A DNA stretch of 15,621 bases from Gammaproteobacteria bacterium (lineage in GTDB: Bacteria > Pseudomonadota > Gammaproteobacteria > UBA9214): positions 1 through 15,621 of the forward strand of contig DMKK01000015.1 of NCBI GenBank assembly GCA_003454335.1, written 5' to 3'. The translations under genes were made by a program, and so were the position numbers. Shown in pieces: positions 8,596-14,798 of the stretch (within the stretch, counting starts at the first letter, position 1; each line of letters starts with the position of its first letter). A model generated the notes under the pieces. It did no database searches. It was given only the letters and a program-made list of their open reading frames with translations, and had not been told where the DNA came from.

Positions 8596-8788
8596 AACCA
8601 CTCGCTGCACGAGGCCAGGGCTAGCACAACCGGGCAAATATCGTCAACAAAATTTACAATACCGATATCGCCTCATATAAACACCGCTTTCAACTAATAC
8701 ATCCTCAAGACAAAACCAGCTATTATCAATAGTATATTCAATGCGTTACTTGCACTCCCCGGACTTACTACAAGCATACCCATGCATT

Positions 8789-8804
8789 TGGCACTATTCG
8801 TGCT
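8789..8804 (+). promoter_or_regulatory. Sigma-54 (RpoN) -24/-12 promoter of the PEP-CTERM protein gene
   Basis: TGGCACTATTCGTGC (8789-8803) matches the consensus TGGCAC-N5-TTGC with one mismatch (GTGC). GG at 8790-8791 and GC at 8802-8803 have the required 10-nt separation. Transcription should begin near 8815, giving a ~50-nt leader to the ATG at 8865, with the Shine-Dalgarno GGAG at 8853-8856. PEP-CTERM genes are known to be controlled by RpoN with PrsK/PrsR. Confidence 0.75.
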
Positions 8805-8864
8805 TATATTTTAGTCGAGAGAATATTAATAAGAGCTAATAGCACTCAACACGGAGTAGTTCAG

Positions 8865-9761
8865 ATGAATAAAATTTCAACAATAACTGCAACCGCTGCC
8901 CTCACCCTTGGTGTAAGCAGCGCTACAAATGCTGTACCCAACCTGCAACTGGATGCACAGGACGGCACCTATGATGGCACAACCGAGACGACAGTTTGCG
9001 CCACTGCCAGTTGTGACTTCTACGCCATCGCAACCCCCCAGGGCAACGTATCAGAAGCTGAAATCCTGAATAACACCTACTATGTCTCCATTGCATTAAT
9101 GGGGCCTGGTGGATCAGTCGACACGGGCGGTAGCTTTGGTTCATTTGACGTACTCGTCAATGGCATATCAAAGACGGTTCTGGTAACAGACAATATGGTC
9201 CTCGGTGTACCCCCACTGGAAACAGTGCTGGGCCTGCAAGATGCCGATCCCGGTGACCTGTCAACACACAGCATCTTCCCAACCTATTTCACCCAGGTAG
9301 CCATCGACTTTATAGCAACAGATACCATTGCCACCTACGATGTAGAGCCTGATGCAGGTTCCCCGGCAAGCAAAGTTGCAGGAACCGGTTCGTTCTATGA
9401 CATAGTGCAAATCGACACGACAAATCTTGCCGAGGGTTATCAACTGCACCTGGATCTGTACAACACCGAAGTTGCAGATTGCGAGGGCCCTGGAAACCCG
9501 AATTGTGTAATCAGTGATATTGATGCAGATGACTTCGCACCTTTTTCACATGATGCAGAAACAGGCAGCACCGGCGGCCAGAGCAGCACCGGCGGTCAGA
9601 GCAGCACCGGTGGTCAGACCAGCACCGGTGGCCAGACCAGCACCGGTGGCCAGACCAGCACCGGCGGTGGCAATGTAGCGGAACCCAGCATACTGGCACT
9701 GTTGGGCTTCAGCATGCTGGGCGGCCTGCTCTTCAACCGCAAGCACAAGATCAAGGGCTAG
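8865..9761 (+). CDS. PEP-CTERM sorting domain protein, choice-of-anchor N-like
   Basis: A 298-residue secreted protein. GGAG 8 nt upstream supports the start. Residues 1-23 form a Sec signal likely cut after TNA, before VPNLQLD. The body (24-233) has features of the choice-of-anchor N family: a VPNLQLDAQDGTYD opening, NTYYVSIAL, GSFGSF, a GVPPLE motif, DPGDLSTHSIFPTYF and a closing DADDFAPFSHDAE. Residues 234-269 are six copies of a hexapeptide STGGQ/T linker. Residues 271-298 are the sorting tail: VAEPS, an 11-17-residue hydrophobic segment and NRKHK. In the family, exosortase A removes this tail at the inner membrane and the protein is carried to the surface or extracellular polymer. The tail has Ala where the PEP motif has its first Pro. 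The gene has its own sigma-54 promoter and a terminator, so it is probably transcribed alone. The biological function of the body is unknown. Confidence 0.88.
   Translation: MNKISTITATAALTLGVSSATNAVPNLQLDAQDGTYDGTTETTVCATASCDFYAIATPQGNVSEAEILNNTYYVSIALMGPGGSVDTGGSFGSFDVLVNGISKTVLVTDNMVLGVPPLETVLGLQDADPGDLSTHSIFPTYFTQVAIDFIATDTIATYDVEPDAGSPASKVAGTGSFYDIVQIDTTNLAEGYQLHLDLYNTEVADCEGPGNPNCVISDIDADDFAPFSHDAETGSTGGQSSTGGQSSTGGQTSTGGQTSTGGQTSTGGGNVAEPSILALLGFSMLGGLLFNRKHKIKG
9564..9671 (+). repeat. Six tandem 18-bp units encoding (S/T)STGGQ linker
   Basis: The units encode GSTGGQ, SSTGGQ twice, TSTGGQ twice and TSTGGG. The DNA units differ by only a few third-position changes and the AGC/ACC first codon, which points to recent slippage expansion. 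Together they form a 36-residue flexible, Ser/Thr-rich stalk between the folded domain and the sorting tail. Ser/Thr density would allow O-glycosylation, but nothing in the window shows this. Confidence 0.93.
9675..9758 (+). other. PEP-CTERM sorting signal, variant VAEPS
   Basis: The C-terminal 28 codons encode VAEPS, a hydrophobic segment rich in Leu and Gly (ILALLGFSMLGGLLF) and a basic end (NRKHKIKG). The length, order and position at the extreme C-terminus are those of an exosortase tag. The usual VPEPS is VAEPS here; the Glu-Pro pair is kept. Confidence 0.85.
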
Positions 9762-9804
9762 TCCATATCCAGGCAATAACTGATCAGTAAGCTCAGAAAC
9801 ACCA

Positions 9805-9836
9805 GGGCCCCGGCAAATACCGGGGCTTTGTTGTTT
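9805..9836 (+). terminator. Rho-independent terminator of the PEP-CTERM gene
   Basis: GCCCCGG (9807-9813) and CCGGGGC (9820-9826) form a perfect 7-bp GC stem around a CAAATA loop, followed at once by TTTGTTGTTT. It begins ~45 nt after the stop codon and ends just before the next gene's start, separating the two transcripts. Confidence 0.9.
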
Positions 9837-9849
9837 CTGACAGGAATAA

Positions 9850-10977
9850 ATGGTTCTCCATAACCGTTCACCCGCAAATTACATTAACATTGAGGCCATG
9901 AACGCTCAGACACCTCCGGCAGCAGCACAGCGACTGGCAAATATCAGCGCTTCCCTTATCCTGATACTGATAACGTACCTGTTTTATAGCCTGGTTCCCT
10001 ACTATCAGGTCTATGCCTCAAAGGAACTCCAGATCTTTTCCTACCATTTCATCAATCGGGATGCGCTGCTGCTCGCTTATGTGATTTACAGCATCTTGTT
10101 GCTGCTCTATTACCTGATCGAAAATGACCCGCAAATATCCAAATCCATTTATTGCCTGCGGGCACTGAAAAGAATGCTGCGCGCGCCCCTCGACGTTTAC
10201 CGCAAGGGACTGCCTCCACAGGAACGTCTGGGTCTCCTGTCCATCCTGCTCAAGGCCTTCTTTGCACCCCTGATGGTGGCATGGCTGTTCTCTCATATGA
10301 CGCACATGATAGACAATGGGACCTACCTGGTCACACACTTTGAACTGCTGCAGAAAGACTTTCTGGCCATATTTAATTACCGTGGCTTTTGGTTCCTGCT
10401 CCAGCTCATCCTGTCCCTGGACGTGTTCTTTTTTACGATCGGCTACCTGGTCGAACTACCCATCCTGAAGAACCAGATCCGTTCCGTTGATCCCACCTTG
10501 TTTGGCTGGGCCGTTGCCCTGGCCTGTTACCCGCCCTTCGTTGGACTAACCGGCACAATACTGGCATGGGAACCGGTTGATTTCCCGCAATTTGAAACCC
10601 CGGCTGTACACATTGCAGTAAATTTCCTGCTCCTGGGCCTGATGGCTATTTACACCTCTGCCTCGGTCGCGCTGAATTTCAAGGCCAGCAACCTCACTCA
10701 CCGCGGCATTATCGCAACCGGCCCCTACCGGTTTATCCGCCATCCTGCCTATATATGCAAAAACATGGCCTGGTGGGTCGGCTCAATCCCGGCCGTCATC
10801 GCCGGCTTCCATACCTCATTATGGAGCGCCTTGCTGATACTCGCGTCGGTTGGCGGCTGGACCATGATCTACACACTGCGCGCACTGACCGAGGAAGACC
10901 ACCTGCGGAAAGTCGATGATGAATATGATCAATATTGCGAAAAGGTTCGCTATCGCTTTATCCCGGGGGTTTTATAA
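9850..10977 (+). CDS. Multi-pass membrane methyltransferase, isoprenylcysteine/phospholipid methyltransferase-like
   Basis: A 375-residue integral membrane protein with about seven or eight hydrophobic segments (near 33-50, 72-90, 130-147, 178-203, 218-240, 253-275, 306-320, 324-345). The C-terminal third carries the methyltransferase signature GPYRFIRHPAY (291-301) and then EEDHLRKVDDEYDQYCEKV ending in RYRFIPG. This is the S-adenosylmethionine-binding pattern shared by ICMT, bacterial PEMT-like and NnrU-like enzymes. The N-terminal half has extra helices. The substrate could be a lipid head group, a protein C-terminal carboxylate or a small amphipathic molecule; sequence does not decide. 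AGGA 4 nt upstream favours the ATG at 9850; an ATG at 9898 (MNAQTPP) is a good alternative. The gene starts only ~14 nt after the upstream terminator, so its promoter is unclear. It converges with the second S8 gene. Confidence 0.78.
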   Translation: MVLHNRSPANYINIEAMNAQTPPAAAQRLANISASLILILITYLFYSLVPYYQVYASKELQIFSYHFINRDALLLAYVIYSILLLLYYLIENDPQISKSIYCLRALKRMLRAPLDVYRKGLPPQERLGLLSILLKAFFAPLMVAWLFSHMTHMIDNGTYLVTHFELLQKDFLAIFNYRGFWFLLQLILSLDVFFFTIGYLVELPILKNQIRSVDPTLFGWAVALACYPPFVGLTGTILAWEPVDFPQFETPAVHIAVNFLLLGLMAIYTSASVALNFKASNLTHRGIIATGPYRFIRHPAYICKNMAWWVGSIPAVIAGFHTSLWSALLILASVGGWTMIYTLRALTEEDHLRKVDDEYDQYCEKVRYRFIPGVL

Positions 10978-11101
10978 GACTACGGCACAGCACGGACCAG
11001 ACAGTCCTCGCGCCAGGCACGGCATAAATCATGGCACTTGAATCTTGCCCCATAGCAGCAATATTAGCGGCACCCTTGACGAAGCAAGACCTGATAATCA
11101 T

Positions 11102-11131
11102 AAAACAAAAAAGTGGCCACCAAACGGTGGC
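11102..11131 (-). terminator. Rho-independent terminator of the second S8 peptidase gene
   Basis: On the minus strand GCCACC (11131-11126), loop GTTT and GGTGGC (11121-11116) form a 6-bp stem, followed by CAC, six T, G and four T. It lies ~30 nt after the TAA at 11162. The remaining bases of the 10978-11161 gap show no further feature. Confidence 0.85.
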
Positions 11132-11161
11132 AATAGAACTGACTGCGGGTCGTCCTGCCAG

Positions 11162-12943
11162 TTACTTCTTCCTGCCTTTACCCTTTCCGCCACCAGGGGC
11201 AATAGCCACACTGACCGTGGCCTGCCTGCTGTTTCCTGCCGCATCTTTGGCAACTGCTGTGATCGTATGCGTACCACTCAGCTTACGGGTATTCCAGCTA
11301 CAGCCAAGAGATGGGGTACCAGCACTGGAGCATTTCAGGCGGTTGTCAATGTAAACCGACAGCTGTGTCACACCAATATTATCACTTGCACTGGCATAGA
11401 TACTGACGGTACCACCTACCGTACTGCCATTTACCGGATTTGTGATCCTGACAGTCGGTGCGGAGGTATCACTGACATCAGGCTGATTTTCGACATTAAC
11501 CGTAACACCGGAAGCAATGCCAGTATTCCCGGCAGCATCATAGGCATAGGCAGTCAGCGTGGCATTACCGTCTGCAACCAGGGAAGAATCCCAGCTAAAC
11601 CGGTATGGAGCAGTACTGTCAGACCCGACACTTCGACCATTAGCATACAGCGTAACCCGGGTAACACCGGTGTCATCCGATGCAACGACATCCACAAGCA
11701 CAGTGCCATTTACAGTGCTGCTATACGCTGGCGAGGTAATTATTACCTTAGGTGCCTGTGTATCAGAAGGCGACGCCTGAGTGGCCATTTGTACCGCAAC
11801 GGCCGCATTAACACGGCCATGACCGAAGTACCTGTCCCAGCCTGACGCACCAAGATCATCCGCACTGTTTTTCAGAATGGTTTCCACTTCATTCACTGAC
11901 AAATTCGGATTCGCCGCCTTGATCAGGGCGATCACGCCGGCAGCCAGCGGGCTGGAAAAGGACGTACCATCGCCCCAGCCATACCCCCCATTCTCCCAGG
12001 TCGTTACCACATGCTCACCCGGCGCAGAGACGTCAATGTAATTGCCGTAATTGGAAAAGCTGGCCCTGGCGTCTGTATCGGTGGTGGCTGCAACATTGAT
12101 AATGTACGGATTTTCACTACTGCCATTGTTAGTATTATTGTTGCCGGCAGACATCACCAGCAAACCACCCTTGTTGCGTAAATACTGCGCAGCATCATTT
12201 ATTACAGAACTCGCAACACCAATGTCATAACTGATATTCACTACCCTGGCGCCATGATCTGCCGCCCAGAGAATACCATCGGCCATATCGCCACCATCGG
12301 CCCAGCCATCACTACGATTACTGATCCGCACAGGCATTATCCGGGCACGCCATGCAATCGAGGCCACACCGATTCCATTATTCCCGGTAGCGGCCACCGC
12401 TCCGGCAACTGCTGTACCGTGCAGGCCAATGGGCGATGTATTGCTGTTGTTACTGACCACGTTCCAGCCTGGCACCATGCTGCCAGCCAAATCAGGATGA
12501 CTGTCTTCTACACCCGAATCCAGTACGGCGATAGTAACCCCGTTTCCTGTGGAGACACCCCAGGCAACGGATGCCTGGATTTTGGACAGGTGCCACTGCT
12601 CCGGATAGCCCGGATCATTGGGCGTAAAGGCACTGGGTGGAACCAGCGGATTCTTTTCGACGTAATCGATGTGCGGATTGCTGGACAGCGCCCGCATGAC
12701 TGCATCCAGCGCCTGCGGTGCCACCTTGATGACATGCGCATTGATTTGCTTCAGATGCTTGACCGACTGGCCTTTTGACTGACTCAGGATTTTTTCGAAC
12801 CGTGCGTCCGACAGACCTGCCAGTGGCTTGACGATCAGTTCGCCATCCACCCATTCAGGCGGGGCAGCAAAAAGACTGGTAACACCCAGACTGAAGATCA
12901 CAACCAGCAACAATTTTAATTTACACACTCCAGACCTGGACAT
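11162..12943 (-). CDS. Secreted S8 (subtilisin-like) serine peptidase without anchor
   Basis: A 593-residue exported protease. The start at 12943 is supported by AGAGGA 9 nt upstream and a clean signal peptide (MSRSGVCKLKLLLVVIFSLGVTSLFA, cut before APPEW). An upstream in-frame ATG at 13033 with GGGA nearby would bury the signal. Prodomain (~35-100), then the S8 domain with Asp142 (VLDSG), His175 (LHGTAVAG), Asn268 (SAGN) and Ser328 (GTSFSSP), all intact. Two Ig-like domains follow (~400-485 and ~495-580), each ending in a DAAGN motif, then a short basic tail GGGKGKGRKK. There is no hydrophobic C-terminal tag, so the product is probably released or held non-covalently. Prodomain and catalytic parts are a close paralogue of the 1363-5232 product. 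A consensus sigma-54 promoter ~240 nt upstream and its place beside prsR/prsK suggest control by that system. Substrates are unknown; sorted proteins or matrix proteins are guesses. Confidence 0.9.
   Translation of the reverse strand: MSRSGVCKLKLLLVVIFSLGVTSLFAAPPEWVDGELIVKPLAGLSDARFEKILSQSKGQSVKHLKQINAHVIKVAPQALDAVMRALSSNPHIDYVEKNPLVPPSAFTPNDPGYPEQWHLSKIQASVAWGVSTGNGVTIAVLDSGVEDSHPDLAGSMVPGWNVVSNNSNTSPIGLHGTAVAGAVAATGNNGIGVASIAWRARIMPVRISNRSDGWADGGDMADGILWAADHGARVVNISYDIGVASSVINDAAQYLRNKGGLLVMSAGNNNTNNGSSENPYIINVAATTDTDARASFSNYGNYIDVSAPGEHVVTTWENGGYGWGDGTSFSSPLAAGVIALIKAANPNLSVNEVETILKNSADDLGASGWDRYFGHGRVNAAVAVQMATQASPSDTQAPKVIITSPAYSSTVNGTVLVDVVASDDTGVTRVTLYANGRSVGSDSTAPYRFSWDSSLVADGNATLTAYAYDAAGNTGIASGVTVNVENQPDVSDTSAPTVRITNPVNGSTVGGTVSIYASASDNIGVTQLSVYIDNRLKCSSAGTPSLGCSWNTRKLSGTHTITAVAKDAAGNSRQATVSVAIAPGGGKGKGRKK
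11780..12841 (-). repeat. Diverged direct repeat, copy 2: S8 prodomain-catalytic module
   Basis: This is the partner of 4075-5142, in the same orientation and ~6.6 kb away, with nearly gapless protein alignment. The segment between the copies holds the start of the anchored protease, prsT, the PEP-CTERM gene and the methyltransferase gene. Homologous recombination between copies would delete that segment. Confidence 0.85.
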
Positions 12944-13120
12944 AATGAGATTTCCTCTCAATTTAAATAAAAAACGGGGGTTACGAAAAGGACAGATCCT
13001 GTGATGTGTCTTGCAACTATCCACTGTGGACATAACTTCCCGGCCATCCGGGCTAGCAGCGGGTATTTCCGTGATCTTGCGCACCGTCACACACAACCGC
13101 GCTTTGCTTGCAGCGACGGG

Positions 13121-13159
13121 TTATTCGAACCGGTCAAGCAAACTGAACGTTGTGTTCAT
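13121..13159 (-). other. Possible 12-codon leader ORF in the S8 5' UTR
   Basis: ATG at 13159 is preceded by AAGGG with a 7-nt spacer and encodes MNTTFSLLDRFE before TAA. It begins ~25 nt after the predicted sigma-54 start site. It could be a chance ORF; its good ribosome-binding site and location in an unusually long leader are the only support. Confidence 0.2.
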
Positions 13160-13196
13160 GACGGCACCCTTAATGAAGTAATTACACTCACAGAAG

Positions 13197-13211
13197 GCAA
13201 GCATCGTGCCA
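13197..13211 (-). promoter_or_regulatory. Sigma-54 (RpoN) -24/-12 promoter reading into the second S8 gene
   Basis: On the minus strand TGGCACGATGCTTGC matches TGGCAC-N5-TTGC at every consensus position, with the invariant GG (13210-13209) and GC (13198-13197) 10 nt apart. It is the better match of the two RpoN sites in the window. Transcription should start near 13185, giving a ~240-nt leader. The leader holds a small ORF at 13121-13159 and a CCCGG/CCGGG hairpin at 13039-13052. Confidence 0.7.
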
Positions 13212-13276
13212 ATTACTTGGCGGACTTGTAACTCTTGGGGAAAGAACGAGAATTTATTGAAGCCCACCGATGATCA

Positions 13277-13315
13277 GTCAAAATTGTGTCGCGAGATAAA
13301 CACGCAATTTTTGAC
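13277..13315. promoter_or_regulatory. Imperfect inverted repeat with TGTCGC half-site, candidate enhancer of the S8 sigma-54 promoter
   Basis: GTCAAAATTGTGT and ACACGCAATTTTTGAC pair across a GC-rich centre with one bulge and a G-T pair. The repeat contains TGTCGC (13287-13292), and a second TGTCGCC lies at 13354-13360. Its centre is ~85 nt upstream of the -24 element, a usual distance for a sigma-54 activator. No T-run follows on the minus strand, so it is a poor prsR terminator. Confidence 0.4.
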
Positions 13316-13400
13316 GGTTTTCTGCAACCACCTGATTCTAATTACTTATCGACTGTCGCCGATTTGAGACATCTATCTGCCCTAATGCACCGCTCTGTTG

Positions 13401-14798
13401 TCAGGTTTCGACCACCCGCACCTCTTCATCAGGAACAGACTGCCCCTGCCCAAGATTATATTTATTCACCAGCGCATAAAAAGTGGGCCGCGTAATCCCC
13501 AGTAAAGTCGCTGCCTGCGAAACATTCCCCTTGGCATAACTCAGCGCCCGCAAAACGGCCTGACTTTCTGCCTGCTTGCGAACCTCACGCAAATTAAATG
13601 GCATGGCATCACCCGCATCAGCCTCAAGTTCCAGCGCCTGTGCAGTTATTTGATTGCCATCAGCCATGATGACTCCGCGCTTGACACGGTTGGCCAACTC
13701 GCGAATATTGCCCGGCCAGCGATAGGCCTCAATCGCAGCAAGCGCATCCTGAGTCAGTGTCATAGGCCCCTTGTTCTGCTGCTCTACCTCTTTATTAAGA
13801 AAGTGGTTTACCAGCACCGCAGCCTCACCCTGCCGCTCCCTGAGTGCAGGAATCGTTATTGTGATTTCACATAAGCGGTAATAGAGGTCCTCTCTGAAAC
13901 TGCCGTTTGCTATCAGCTCACCGAGCCGCTGATGTGTCGCAGAGACAACACGCACATCAACCGGAATCTCTTTCCTCCCGCCAACACGCACGATAATCCG
14001 CTCTTGCAGGAACCGCAGCAGCTTGGCCTGCAGCGGCAACGGCAGATCACCGATTTCATCCAGGAACAAAGTTCCACCATTCGCGTATTCAATATTCCCC
14101 TGCGTCTGTTTGGCCGCTCCGGTAAAGGCGCCTTTTTCATAACCGAACAGCTCACTCTCCAGCAGGGTATCCGGTATAGCGGCACAGTTGATAGCCACAA
14201 AACGCTCTTCTGCCCGCGGACTGAGTTCATGTAGCGCGCGAGCAAGCAGCTCCTTGCCGGTACCACTCTCACCTAACAACAAGGTCGAGGCATCGGTTGG
14301 GGCTACCTTTCTAACCGTCTCGCAGACTTCCAGCATCTGCGGACTGGTTGCGACAATGCCCGACATGGGTTCATTGATGCCACGCCGTGACAATTCACTA
14401 TTATCCCGCTCCAGCTCGTACAGGTTAAAGGCTCGCTCCACAATCACACCAAGTAACTTGGCATCAACGGGTTTCTGAAAAAACAACCATGCTCCCAGAC
14501 CGATGGCGCGCACCGCATTCTCATGATCGTTGTTCCCGGTCACAACAATCACCTTGGTATCCGGGGCAAGGCTAAGGATCTCCTGGAGGATCGCAAGGCC
14601 TTCCCTGGCACTTCCAGGTTCCGGCGGCAATCCGAGGTCAAGAGTAACGACAGGTGGTTCATGGAGTCGCAATTTTGCAATTGCACTCTTGCGGTCCTCT
14701 GCTGTCACCACTTCGAAATCATCGAATGCCCAGCGCAGGGCCTTTTGCAGCCCCGGGTCATCTTCTACTACCAGTAATGTTTTCTTGATTTTGCTCAA
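13401..14798 (-). CDS. prsR: PEP-CTERM-box sigma-54-dependent response regulator PrsR
   Basis: A 465-residue NtrC-class activator. Receiver domain (~7-120) with acidic pocket Glu12/Asp13, phospho-acceptor Asp54 (VTLDLGLP), Thr87 and Lys109; AAA+ domain (~145-375) with Walker A GESGTGKE (176-183), the sigma-54 contact loop GAFTGA (223-228), Walker B GGTLFLDEIG (241-250), arginine-finger region FREDLYYRL and WPGNIREL; and a C-terminal Fis-type helix-turn-helix (~425-447, NVSQAATLLGITRPTFYALV). The long DLGLPPEPGSAREG segment and the length fit the PrsR family, full-length relatives of AtoC. The start is TTG at 14798, overlapping the TGA of prsK by 4 nt, with GGAG 8 nt upstream inside prsK; translation is probably coupled. 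It would activate RpoN promoters such as those at 8789 and 13211. Confidence 0.93.
   Translation of the reverse strand: MSKIKKTLLVVEDDPGLQKALRWAFDDFEVVTAEDRKSAIAKLRLHEPPVVTLDLGLPPEPGSAREGLAILQEILSLAPDTKVIVVTGNNDHENAVRAIGLGAWLFFQKPVDAKLLGVIVERAFNLYELERDNSELSRRGINEPMSGIVATSPQMLEVCETVRKVAPTDASTLLLGESGTGKELLARALHELSPRAEERFVAINCAAIPDTLLESELFGYEKGAFTGAAKQTQGNIEYANGGTLFLDEIGDLPLPLQAKLLRFLQERIIVRVGGRKEIPVDVRVVSATHQRLGELIANGSFREDLYYRLCEITITIPALRERQGEAAVLVNHFLNKEVEQQNKGPMTLTQDALAAIEAYRWPGNIRELANRVKRGVIMADGNQITAQALELEADAGDAMPFNLREVRKQAESQAVLRALSYAKGNVSQAATLLGITRPTFYALVNKYNLGQGQSVPDEEVRVVET

Noticed and set aside
8437..8697. 86-codon open frame in the intergenic region before the PEP-CTERM gene
   Set aside because: TTG start inside the half-site cluster, no Shine-Dalgarno, composition not protein-like, and it overlaps the palindrome.
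9511..9776. Minus-strand repetitive frames (LATGAG-type and HRCWSG-type) opposite the linker repeat
   Set aside because: Antisense shadows of the 18-bp repeat without ribosome sites.
11032..11048. TGGCAC...TTGC resembling a sigma-54 promoter on the plus strand
   Set aside because: GG and GC are 12 nt apart instead of 10, and it points into the convergent 3' end of the S8 gene.
13110..13140. GGTTCGAAT-like T-loop sequence on the minus strand, possible tRNA
   Set aside because: The flanking bases do not form a T-stem and no other tRNA arms can be found.
13286..13495. Plus-strand frame with an RSVVRFRPPAP stretch, recalling junk peptides from tRNA 3' ends
   Set aside because: The stretch is the antisense of the prsR C-terminus; no acceptor stem, anticodon arm or CCA-type fold is present.
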